Assembly (NCBI GenBank): GCA_031426815.1
Contig: JASJPG010000030.1
Location: 16,571 to 80,570, forward strand
Origin: PFJX01 sp031426815
GTDB lineage: Bacteria; Pseudomonadota; Gammaproteobacteria; Burkholderiales; Thiobacillaceae
Length of the DNA stretch: 64,000 bases
Reading direction: 5' to 3'
The notes below the pieces were generated by a model, which ran no database searches, was not told the DNA's origin, and saw only the letters and a list, made by a program, of their open reading frames with translations. The first letter of the stretch is position 1. Each line of letters opens with the position of its first letter. The position numbers and the translations under genes are program-made. This document shows, piece by piece, positions 25,928 to 33,869 of the stretch.

Positions 25928-27043
25928 TCAAGATTGTCGATCCGCAATGAACTGGCAAATTTCGTCGACCACCGACATTTCCAGGTCAGGATAAATCGGC
26001 AGGCATAACACCTGACGGGCTGCTTTAGTCGCCAGCGGGAGGTGGTCTCGATGGGCAGACGGCAGCCCCCGATACATCGGGAACTCCGAGATCAGCGGAT
26101 AAAAATAGCGCCGCGGGTTTATGCCTCGCTCTTTTAGCTTCTGGAAAAGCTCGTCGCGGCCAATCGGGTAGTCGTCTCCCACGAGTATCGGGAAATAGGC
26201 GTAGTTGGCGACTTTCTCACCAGAATCAGCGAGGCAATGTATGCCCTTCACGCCCTGTAACCGCACACGATAGGCCGCATCGATCGCTTTACGGGATGCC
26301 AATGCCTGGTCGATATATTTGAGCTGCAATACCCCCAGCGCAGCATTGAATTCGCTCATCTTGCCGTTGATGCCTGGAGCCACGACAGTGACTTCGCCGA
26401 CATGCCCGAAATTCTTCAGTTGATCGATGCGAATCTTGCTCTTGGCATCGGGGCAGATGATCGCGCCACCCTCGAAGGTGTTGAACACCTTGGTGGCATG
26501 AAAGCTCAATACCGACATGTCGCCGTGCCGCAGTATGCTGCCGCCTTCATCTTCAACGCCGAACGCATGCGCTGCATCGTAGATGACCTTGAGGTTGTAG
26601 TTGTCGGCGATCTTCTGGATGGCATCGACATCGCAAGGATGACCGTAACAGTGCACCGGCATGATGGCTGTGGTCTGCGGCGTGATGGCCGCTTCGATCT
26701 TGGCGGGATCGAGGTTGAGGGTGGTCGGATCGATATCCACGAACACCGGCTTGATGCCATTCCAAAGCAGGGAGTGTGAGGTCGCCACAAATGAGTAAGG
26801 CGTTGTTATGACCTCACCGGTAATACGAAGCGATTGCAGCGCCGTCACCAAGGCGATGGTTCCATTGGTGAACAGTGCGATGTGCTCTACGCCAAGGTAC
26901 TCGCAAAGTTCTTGCTCAAGTTGCTGATGGAACTTCCCCCCATTGGTAAGAACCTTGCTCTCCCAAATTTCGGCCAAATATGGAATGAACTCCTCCAAAG
27001 GAGGTAAGAAGGGCTTTGTTACATATACCGACCTTGCACTCAT
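25928..27043 (-). CDS. DegT/DnrJ/EryC1 sugar aminotransferase, VioA-like
   Basis: This 371-residue PLP enzyme puts an amino group on a keto-deoxy sugar nucleotide. The PLP Lys is K185 in SFHATKVFNTFEGG, and the ring-nitrogen Asp is D156 in YDAAHAFG. The N-terminal TKPFLPPLEEFIPYL and the following LTNGG are very like VioA, which makes dTDP-4-amino-4,6-dideoxyglucose; perosamine synthases are the next alternative. A 4,6-dehydratase that could supply the 4-keto-6-deoxy substrate is encoded two genes upstream. The gene overlaps nothing but sits tightly between the sulfoquinovose-type gene and the WbqC gene. Confidence 0.88.
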   Translation of the reverse strand: MSARSVYVTKPFLPPLEEFIPYLAEIWESKVLTNGGKFHQQLEQELCEYLGVEHIALFTNGTIALVTALQSLRITGEVITTPYSFVATSHSLLWNGIKPVFVDIDPTTLNLDPAKIEAAITPQTTAIMPVHCYGHPCDVDAIQKIADNYNLKVIYDAAHAFGVEDEGGSILRHGDMSVLSFHATKVFNTFEGGAIICPDAKSKIRIDQLKNFGHVGEVTVVAPGINGKMSEFNAALGVLQLKYIDQALASRKAIDAAYRVRLQGVKGIHCLADSGEKVANYAYFPILVGDDYPIGRDELFQKLKERGINPRRYFYPLISEFPMYRGLPSAHRDHLPLATKAARQVLCLPIYPDLEMSVVDEICQFIADRQS

Positions 27044-27086
27044 CTTTCATTTCCCCTTATGGCTAAGCAACCATAGCCATGTTTGG

Positions 27087-28235
27087 TTAATTCCACTTCG
27101 TATTCCTGAAAATCTTGTGTGTTGCAATATCAGTCTTGTGCTTAATAACCTTCTCGATCATTGCAGCGAGCCCATTGTTTGAAAGGTAATTGGGTTCGAG
27201 GCCAAGGCTGAGCAACCCGGAATGTTTCGGGTTGTAGTAATGCTCTTCAAGCTCTTTGCGCGGATTTTCGATGCTCTTGATTTCGACTTTCATCCCGAAC
27301 TGTGTGCTGACTTCCTGCACTTTCCTAGCCAGATCATTCACGCTGAAAGTCTCGGTGAATTGATTGAAGATACGCAATTCGCCTTTGTCGGCTGGGTTAT
27401 TCAGTGACAGCCTCACACAATTGAGCGTGTCCTTGATGTTGAGGTAACCCCGTGTTTGCCCGCCCTTTCCATACACCGTCAGTGGGTAGCCGGCCACAGC
27501 CTGAACGATAAAGCGGTTGAGCACGGTACCGAACAATTCGTCGTAGCTGAAGAAGGTAAGCAGATTTTCGTCCTGCTCGGATTCGTCGCTGAAGATGCCG
27601 TAAACCGGTCCCTGCATCAGATCGGTCACTCTCAGCCCCCACATGCGCACGTAGTACCAAAGCAGATCAGTGTCCATGACTTTGGTGGTGTGGTAGAGGC
27701 TGCCAGCCTGGCGCGGAAAGAGGAACTTGTCCTTGCGGCCGTTGTGCTCAATGTCTATCCAGCCCTCCTCGATATCGATGTTGGGCGTGCCATATTCGCC
27801 CATGGTACCGAGCTTGACGATGTGGGCGTCAGGAGTGAATTCCCGCACCGCGTAGATGAGGTTGGCGGTTACACCCAGATTGTTGTGGATGGTGAGTGTG
27901 GCTGCCTCGCGCCGGAGCATGGAGTAAGGCGCGGAGGGCTGTTCTGCATAGTGGACAATGGCTTCGGGTTGGAAAGCCTGGAAGATGCGGGCGACGAAGT
28001 TCCACTCGTTGAGGTCGCCGATGTAGCAGGTGATTTCCTTGCCGGTGTGCTCTTTCCATCGGCGCACACGTTCGAGCAAGTTGGGAACGACGTAGAGAGG
28101 CTCGACATCTTCGTCGCGCATCAGATTACGGCGCAGGTAGTTGTCGGCCACGGCCACTTCATGACCTTGGGCGGACAAGTGCATGGCGGTGGGCCAGCCG
28201 AGATAGCCGTCCCCGCCCAGAATCAGTACGCGCAT
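27087..28235 (-). CDS. UDP-sulfoquinovose synthase-like protein (SQD1/SqdB/Agl3 family)
   Basis: This 382-residue short-chain dehydrogenase matches SQD1-type enzymes, which make UDP-sulfoquinovose from UDP-glucose and sulfite. The NAD motif is LGGDGYLGWPTA (residues 6-17). The catalytic Thr, Tyr and Lys are found as T144 in TMGEYGTPNIDIEEG and Y181/K185 in SLYHTTKV, and the family segment ADNYLRRNL follows the first beta strand. Lipid sulfoquinovosyl transferase genes (sqdX, sqdD) are absent, and the gene lies inside a polysaccharide operon, so the sugar probably goes into a glycan. ATG at 28235 overlaps the dehydratase stop by one base (TGATG). Sulfite incorporation itself cannot be seen in sequence. 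Confidence 0.85.
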   Translation of the reverse strand: MRVLILGGDGYLGWPTAMHLSAQGHEVAVADNYLRRNLMRDEDVEPLYVVPNLLERVRRWKEHTGKEITCYIGDLNEWNFVARIFQAFQPEAIVHYAEQPSAPYSMLRREAATLTIHNNLGVTANLIYAVREFTPDAHIVKLGTMGEYGTPNIDIEEGWIDIEHNGRKDKFLFPRQAGSLYHTTKVMDTDLLWYYVRMWGLRVTDLMQGPVYGIFSDESEQDENLLTFFSYDELFGTVLNRFIVQAVAGYPLTVYGKGGQTRGYLNIKDTLNCVRLSLNNPADKGELRIFNQFTETFSVNDLARKVQEVSTQFGMKVEIKSIENPRKELEEHYYNPKHSGLLSLGLEPNYLSNNGLAAMIEKVIKHKTDIATHKIFRNTKWN

Positions 28236-29332
28236 CAGTTTTTCTCCTCCTTATCGCCTGGCCAGTAACGATCACTGGTGGCTTCCTCCGGTGTACCGAG
28301 CAGTTTGTAGTCCTTCAGCAGCTGCCGAATCTGCTCAACACTGAGCGGGGATTCGTCCGCGGAAACATAGGGGTTGGTGACTTCGATGTTGATCTGGTCG
28401 GGGTAGTCGTACTTGATATCGTGGTAGATGCCACGAAATGCCGGTAGCACGCTGAAATAACGTTGCAGTTCCAGTGCACGGCGAGTTTCCTCGGGACTCA
28501 TCAGTTCTTCGTAGAGTTTTTCGCCGGGCTTGGTGCCTATTTCGGTGAATGCAATATCTTCCGGCTTGCGACCATAAAGCGGCGCCAGTTCGGAAATCAT
28601 GGCGCGGGCCAGATCCACGATACGAACTACTGGCATCTTGGTGATGAATACTTCACCGCCCCGGGCCAGAAATGCGGAGTCGATCACCAAGCGGACGGAC
28701 TCTTCGATACTCATGACGAAGCGGGTCATGTCCTGATGGGTGAGCGTAACCGGGCCACCCTTTGCAATCTGATTGTGGAAGATGGGAATGACTGAGCCAT
28801 TGGAGCCCAGCACGTTGCCGAAGCGGGTGGAGGCAAAAATAGGCCCCTTGCCGCGCTGGTTGCTGTTGGCTGCTGTCATCAGGCGTTCACCCATGAGCTT
28901 GGAGGTGCCCATCACATTGGTCGGGTTCACGGCCTTGTCAGAGCTGGTGAAAATGACTTTCTCCACGCCGTTGGCCTGCGCTGCCGCAATGACGTTCTGT
29001 ACGCCCTGGATGTTGGTCTGTACCGCCTGCTCGGGCGAACGTTCGCACAGGATTACATGCTTCAGTGCCGCGCAGTGGAAGACGATGTCGACACCCGCCA
29101 TCTTGCGGGTAAGTTCATCCCGGTCACGAATATCGGCGACGAAGAAATGGGCGCGCGCTTCGCTCAAATACTGCTGATCGAGAAAGAAGAGCTGGCTTTC
29201 ATTGTTATCAATGCCGACAACCTCGGCGGGAGAATATGCCGGGTTGGCAAACAACTGTCTGATGAGCTCGGAACCGACCGTGCCACATGCACCGGTAACC
29301 AGAATGGCTTTGCCTTGGAACAGGGGTGTCAT
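28235..29332 (-). CDS. CapD/WbpM-like nucleotide-sugar 4,6-dehydratase, short soluble form
   Basis: This 365-residue enzyme belongs to the polysaccharide-biosynthesis dehydratases acting on UDP-GlcNAc-type substrates. It has TGACGTVGSELI (Rossmann loop), FHCAALKHV, and SSDKAVNPTNVMGTSK, in which Met replaces the usual catalytic Tyr, as in WbpM/PglF-like enzymes. The transmembrane half found in WbpM is missing, so it is cytosolic. Its 4-keto-6-deoxy product is a reasonable substrate for the VioA-like aminotransferase. It is spaced 6 bases from the epimerase gene upstream and overlaps the next gene by one base. Confidence 0.87.
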   Translation of the reverse strand: MTPLFQGKAILVTGACGTVGSELIRQLFANPAYSPAEVVGIDNNESQLFFLDQQYLSEARAHFFVADIRDRDELTRKMAGVDIVFHCAALKHVILCERSPEQAVQTNIQGVQNVIAAAQANGVEKVIFTSSDKAVNPTNVMGTSKLMGERLMTAANSNQRGKGPIFASTRFGNVLGSNGSVIPIFHNQIAKGGPVTLTHQDMTRFVMSIEESVRLVIDSAFLARGGEVFITKMPVVRIVDLARAMISELAPLYGRKPEDIAFTEIGTKPGEKLYEELMSPEETRRALELQRYFSVLPAFRGIYHDIKYDYPDQINIEVTNPYVSADESPLSVEQIRQLLKDYKLLGTPEEATSDRYWPGDKEEKN

Positions 29333-29338
29333 GGGGTT

Positions 29339-30310
29339 CTACGCCAGGAAGTAGGAAACGGTTATTTTGAGACCTTCGTCAAGCTTCATTTGCGGCTGCC
29401 AGCCCAGTCTTGTTCGCGCCTTAGTGGTATCGGAAAAATTGCGCTTTACATCCCCGAGACGTGTTTCGGCGTTAATGAGCCGGATGTTGCCAACCCCGGC
29501 TTTTTCGAGGGTCTGCACGAGTTGGCTGGCCATCTCGCCAACAGTGGTCTCGCGATTGCTCGCGATCTGGAAAGCTTCACCGCCGATGCCGTCTACCGTT
29601 GCGGCGAGCAGGACAGCGTCGATGAGGTCATCGATATAAATGAAGTCACGGGTCTGCGAACCGTCGCCAAATATCTCCAACGTTTCACCTGCCAAGGCGC
29701 GGCGGATGAATTTGGCCACCACGCTTGATTTGTGGACCGAGCCAGGGCCATAGACATTCCCGAAGCGCAACATCACGGTATCAATGTCGAAGGTGCGCTT
29801 GTACGCCGAGCAATATCCTTCACCTGCCAGTTTGCTGGCGCCGTAGGGAGACACCGGGTGGGGCGGTAGTTCTTCGTGGATAGGGGGTTCCACTTCCCCC
29901 GCCGGCGCACCGCTGGAAGCAAAGATAAAGCGTGGAATCTGATTGATGCGCGCAGCTTCGAGATAATTGAAGGTGCCCACAACGTTGGCAAGCATGTCGG
30001 CACGAGGATCTTCGACGGAAGGACCAACACCGGTATTGGCAGCGAAGTGAACGATGATGTCGCAGCCACGACTGACCTTAAGCGCCAGCTGATCATCCAT
30101 GATGTCACCTACTACCAGTTCGACCCCGCTGGGAGCCGCATGAATATTCTGAGCCGGCATTTCCCTGAATTCAGCAACCATTGCCAGATCGGCACGCGTA
30201 CCGGTCGACAAATTATCCAGAACCCGTATTGCGTGTCCGCCCTGCTGATTAAGTCTTTGAATAAGTGCGGTGCCAAGAAAACCGCAGCCGCCAGTTATTA
30301 GCCAGTTCAT
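29339..30310 (-). CDS. NAD-dependent sugar epimerase/dehydratase (GalE-like)
   Basis: This 323-residue extended SDR has MNWLITGGCGFLGTALI (NAD loop), FAANTGVGPSVEDP, the active-site SSGAPAGE and YGASK (Tyr-xxx-Lys), and FGNVYGPG. It resembles UDP-glucose/UDP-GlcNAc 4-epimerases but has no residue set that tells the substrate. ATG at 30310 was preferred to an upstream Met at 30373, because it begins the Rossmann strand. The 187-base gap before it (30311-30497) shows no clear promoter or other feature. Confidence 0.85.
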   Translation of the reverse strand: MNWLITGGCGFLGTALIQRLNQQGGHAIRVLDNLSTGTRADLAMVAEFREMPAQNIHAAPSGVELVVGDIMDDQLALKVSRGCDIIVHFAANTGVGPSVEDPRADMLANVVGTFNYLEAARINQIPRFIFASSGAPAGEVEPPIHEELPPHPVSPYGASKLAGEGYCSAYKRTFDIDTVMLRFGNVYGPGSVHKSSVVAKFIRRALAGETLEIFGDGSQTRDFIYIDDLIDAVLLAATVDGIGGEAFQIASNRETTVGEMASQLVQTLEKAGVGNIRLINAETRLGDVKRNFSDTTKARTRLGWQPQMKLDEGLKITVSYFLA

Positions 30311-30497
30311 GAGTTGATTGCCTTTGAAAGATATGGGGTCGATTGGATTCCATTGCGGGTGAGACCACTGCATTTCCTTTATTCAAAGGGGCGTGGTTCC
30401 CGCCATCCGTGGCGCGGCTATGGGGGGCCGTCGGTATCAACAAACCCAATCCATAAGCCTGGCGAAGCCAGTCGTATACAACCACATGGACAGCTGA

Positions 30498-31481
30498 TCA
30501 TGCTTGCTGCTCTTGTTGGAATCTTTGGTAGGCATGAAACAAGCCCTCCCCCAGTCCAACTGTAGGCTGCCATCCCAGCGCGCGCAGGCGGCTGATATCC
30601 ATTAGCTTGCGCGGCGTGCCGTCGGGTTTGGTGATGTCGAAGATGATTTCGCCGGTGTAACCGACGATGCCTTTTACGGTTTCGGCCAGCTCTTTGATGG
30701 AGAGGTCTTCGCCGACGCCAATATTGACCAGCGGCGGCATGAAGATTCCGGTCTTGGCTTCGTCGCTGCCCAGTAGCGTCTGGAATTGTGCGTCCGGCAG
30801 GTTCATCAGGTGGACGCAGGCGTCGGCCATGTCTTCGCTGTAGAGGAATTCACGTTTAGGCGTGCCGGTGCCCCAGACAGTGACGCTGGCGGCGTTGATT
30901 TGTTTGGCTTCGTGGAACTTGCGGATCAGCGCTGGGATGACGTGGCTGTTTTCCAGGTGGTAGTTGTCGCCGGGGCCGTACAGATTAGTGGGCATCACGG
31001 CCAGATACTGGGTGCCGTATTGGCGGTTGTAGCTCCAGCACATTTCCACGCCGGCGATCTTGGCCAGGGCGTAGGGGCGGTTGGTGGCTTCGAGCGGGCC
31101 GGTGAGGAGATATTCCTCTTTCATCGGCTGCGGGCAGAGCTTGGGGTAGATGCAGCTTGAGCCCAGGAAGAGCAGACGTTTGACGTTGTTCTTGTAGGCG
31201 GCGTGGATCAGGTTGGTCTGGATGGCGAGGTTGTCGCGGATGAATTCGGCCGGGTATTCGTTGTTGGCATGGATGCCGCCGACTTTCGCTGCAGCCAGAA
31301 AAACGTAGTCGGGCTTTTCTGCGGCAAGGAAGGCCTCGACGGCAGCCTGGTTGGTCAGGTCGAGTTCTGCGTGGGTGCGGGTGAGGAAGTTGCTGTAACC
31401 CTTGGCTTGCAGGTTGCGGACCAGGGCGGAACCAACCAGGCCGCGATGGCCGGCGATGTAGATTTTGGCGTTCAGTTCCAT
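30498..31481 (-). CDS. fcl: GDP-L-fucose synthase
   Basis: This bifunctional epimerase/reductase converts GDP-4-keto-6-deoxy-D-mannose into GDP-L-fucose. The 327-residue protein shows the NADP loop IAGHRGLVGSALVRNL, AAAKVGGIHANN, the active-site FLGSSCIYPK and YALAKIAG (Tyr, Lys), and LYGPGDNYH. All are textbook Fcl blocks. It is 6 bases downstream of gmd, giving the complete two-step GDP-fucose pathway from GDP-mannose. Confidence 0.95.
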   Translation of the reverse strand: MELNAKIYIAGHRGLVGSALVRNLQAKGYSNFLTRTHAELDLTNQAAVEAFLAAEKPDYVFLAAAKVGGIHANNEYPAEFIRDNLAIQTNLIHAAYKNNVKRLLFLGSSCIYPKLCPQPMKEEYLLTGPLEATNRPYALAKIAGVEMCWSYNRQYGTQYLAVMPTNLYGPGDNYHLENSHVIPALIRKFHEAKQINAASVTVWGTGTPKREFLYSEDMADACVHLMNLPDAQFQTLLGSDEAKTGIFMPPLVNIGVGEDLSIKELAETVKGIVGYTGEIIFDITKPDGTPRKLMDISRLRALGWQPTVGLGEGLFHAYQRFQQEQQA

Positions 31482-31487
31482 GCCGGC

Positions 31488-32648
31488 CTACTCGTGGTAA
31501 TCCATGGTCTTGTAGCCATGTTTCTTGACCAGTTCGTCACGCTCGGCGGCTTTCAGGTCTTCGCGCACCATTTCGGCGACGAGTTCATCGAAGGTGATTT
31601 TGGGTGTCCAACCGAGTTTGGCTTTGGCTTTGGCGGGGTCGCCGAGCAGGGTTTCGACTTCGGTCGGGCGGAAATAGCGCGGGTCCACGGCGACGATGCA
31701 ACGACCCGTAGGAGCGGCGTCGTCGCCGAGATTTTCAGATGACGCGGATCGCGGCTTGGAAGCTGCTCCTACGGGTTCTAGGTAGCCTTTTTCTTCGACG
31801 CCCTGGCCTTCCCAGCGGATGTTCATGCCGAGTTCTTTGGCAGCGGCATTGACGAAGTCACGCACTGAGTACTGCACGCCAGTGGCGATGACGAAGTCTT
31901 CCGGTTTGTCCTGTTGCAACATCAGCCACTGCATTTCTACATAGTCTTTGGCATGGCCCCAGTCACGTTTGGCGTCCATGTTGCCCAGGTACAGGCAGTC
32001 TTGCAGGCCGAGTTTGATACGGGCCAGGGCGCGGGTGATTTTGCGGGTAACGAAGGTTTCGCCGCGAATTGGGCTTTCGTGATTGAACAGGATGCCGTTG
32101 CAGGCATACATGCCGTAGGCCTCGCGGTAATTGACGGTGATCCAGTAGGCGTACAGCTTGGCGCAGGCGTACGGGCTGCGCGGGTAGAACGGGGTGGTTT
32201 CCTTCTGCGGGGTTTCCTGGACCAAGCCGAACAGTTCACTGGTGCTGGCCTGGTAGAAGCGGGTCTTCTTTTCCAGGCCGAGGATGCGGACGGCTTCGAG
32301 GATGCGTAGCGAGCCGAGGGCGTCGGAATTGGCGGTGTATTCAGGCTCTTCGAAGCTTACGGCGACGTGGCTTTGCGCGGCGAGGTTGTAGATTTCATCC
32401 GGCTGCACCTGCTGGATGATGCGGATCAGGCTGGAGCTGTCGGTCAGATCGCCATGGTGCAGGATGAATTTACGGTCGGTCTCGTGCGGGTCCTGGTACA
32501 GGTGATCGATACGGTCGGTGTTGAACAATGAGGTGCGGCGTTTGATGCCGTGTACTTCATAGCCTTTGTTCAGCAGAAATTCAGCCAGGTAGGCGCCGTC
32601 CTGGCCGGTCACACCGGTGATCAGAGCGATTTTGCTGTTTTTTTTCAA
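31488..32648 (-). CDS. gmd: GDP-mannose 4,6-dehydratase with an in-frame palindrome insertion
   Basis: Gmd makes GDP-4-keto-6-deoxy-D-mannose. The 386-residue protein has ITGVTGQDGAYLAEFLL, the active-site STSELFGL and YACAKLYAYW, and VDPRYFRPTEVETLLGDP. Homologues run without interruption from the GVEEKG block to the CIVAVDPRYFRP block; here about 24 residues (roughly 291-315) encoded by a 73-base palindromic repeat are inserted between them. The insertion keeps the frame and lies in a surface region before the C-terminal part, so the enzyme may still work, but this is not proven. It is followed by fcl. Confidence 0.94.
   Translation of the reverse strand: MKKNSKIALITGVTGQDGAYLAEFLLNKGYEVHGIKRRTSLFNTDRIDHLYQDPHETDRKFILHHGDLTDSSSLIRIIQQVQPDEIYNLAAQSHVAVSFEEPEYTANSDALGSLRILEAVRILGLEKKTRFYQASTSELFGLVQETPQKETTPFYPRSPYACAKLYAYWITVNYREAYGMYACNGILFNHESPIRGETFVTRKITRALARIKLGLQDCLYLGNMDAKRDWGHAKDYVEMQWLMLQQDKPEDFVIATGVQYSVRDFVNAAAKELGMNIRWEGQGVEEKGYLEPVGAASKPRSASSENLGDDAAPTGRCIVAVDPRYFRPTEVETLLGDPAKAKAKLGWTPKITFDELVAEMVREDLKAAERDELVKKHGYKTMDYHE
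31704..31776 (+). repeat. GTAGG-type palindromic element inside gmd
   Basis: ACCCGTAGGAGC (31704-31715) and GCTCCTACGGGT (31765-31776) form perfect 12-base inverted ends around an imperfectly paired interior. The outer ends match the palindromes at 52674-52739 and 61971-62032. Read on the gmd strand it adds a Ser/Ala/Pro/Asp-rich stretch without a stop codon. Confidence 0.8.
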
Positions 32649-32685
32649 GATTTTCTTTCAGACAGAATAGGGAGTAGCGGAAAAC

Positions 32686-33855
32686 TTATGGCTTCAATAC
32701 CCGCGCAAAACCTGCGCGAACGGCGGCCAATTTTGCAGTGCTTTCGGGGTCATGGTGGGCGTTTTGCAACGCTTTGCGGACAAACACGAATAAAACCAAA
32801 ACGAAGCCTGCAGCCAATGAAGTCAGAATCGCAATCTGCGCTTTCTTGGGTTTCGACTTGCGTTCGGGTGGCTCAGCCACATCCACCACCTGAATAATGG
32901 CGCCCTCGCGGGATTCATCGATTTTTGCCAGTTCGTATTGCTTGGCGAGCTGTTCGAACAGCACTTCGTTGTATTTGAATTCGCGATAGCGGTTGATGTA
33001 GTCGGCGTTACCGCCAGAGGGAGGATTGTGAGCGGCCTTGGCAAGTTGGACGCGTAGCGCGGAAAGTTCCTGCTGGGCTTGACGGAAGTCTGGGCTGTTT
33101 TCGGTGAGATAGCCGCGCATGCTGGAAAGCTGAACTTCTTTGGCCACCACCTGTGCCTTTAGGGTGGCGAGACCTTCGCCCAAGGCTTCCGGGTTGAATT
33201 TCAGTACATTTTCGCTGATGCCGGCGCCGCCTAAGGCGACTTCGGCACGAACCAGGTTGGCCCTGGCCTTGGCGAGTTCCTTTTCAAAGAATTGCCGCCG
33301 CTGCTGCGCTTCGGTCATCGCCAGACTGCCAGTCAGAATGGAAAGTTGCTCAACATAGGCATTGGCCATTGCCGCGGCGCGCTTGGGGTCGGGGTCGTCG
33401 ACTTCGATGCTGATCATGCCGTCCTTGCCTGCACTAATAGCCGAGTTCGTAGCCAGAGTTTTGCGGGCATCTTCGCGATAGCTCGATTCGTAAATATCCA
33501 TCAGCTTGAAGCGGTCGATCATCCGATCGGCAATCGTTCTGCTATTGATAAGACCAACATACATATCTGCCGGGTTTTTGATGCCGGCGGCGGCACTGGC
33601 CATGCCTGCAAGTGCGCCTAATTGCGCCAAGGCTGCGGCAGCTCCATTCTGTTGCTGCTGCGGCGTCATGATTCGGGTAGTGGCGGTAAATATGGGCGTA
33701 ATCAGAAAGCTCGCGCCAAGGGCGATAAGTCCGGCGATGAGTGGGCCAAAAATCAGCAGGCGGGCGTTCTCGGCCAGAACCTGCAAGAGGTCCAGCAGGC
33801 TGATCTCGTCGTCTTCAGGCAAGTCTGTCGCAACGGGCATATGGTTTTCGTTCAT
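32686..33855 (-). CDS. Wzz/GNVR chain-length determinant-like protein
   Basis: This 389-residue polysaccharide co-polymerase has an N-terminal transmembrane helix (about 30-55), the following PIFTATTRIMTPQQQQN segment typical of Wzz, a long helical periplasmic region, and a second transmembrane helix near residue 350 preceded by the Pro-rich VAEPPERKSKPKK. There is no cytoplasmic tyrosine-kinase domain after the second helix. ATG at 33855 with an AAAGGGCGGA site is preferred over an upstream frame extension. It lies 14 bases after the export-protein gene and controls chain length or export. Confidence 0.9.
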   Translation of the reverse strand: MNENHMPVATDLPEDDEISLLDLLQVLAENARLLIFGPLIAGLIALGASFLITPIFTATTRIMTPQQQQNGAAAALAQLGALAGMASAAAGIKNPADMYVGLINSRTIADRMIDRFKLMDIYESSYREDARKTLATNSAISAGKDGMISIEVDDPDPKRAAAMANAYVEQLSILTGSLAMTEAQQRRQFFEKELAKARANLVRAEVALGGAGISENVLKFNPEALGEGLATLKAQVVAKEVQLSSMRGYLTENSPDFRQAQQELSALRVQLAKAAHNPPSGGNADYINRYREFKYNEVLFEQLAKQYELAKIDESREGAIIQVVDVAEPPERKSKPKKAQIAILTSLAAGFVLVLFVFVRKALQNAHHDPESTAKLAAVRAGFARVLKP

Positions 33856-33869
33856 GGTTCCGCCCTTTG

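Noticed and set aside
31704..31776. Interpreting the gmd palindrome as a sequencing error or pseudogene lesion
   Set aside because: The frame is intact across the element and the flanking blocks are fully conserved, so the gene is probably functional.
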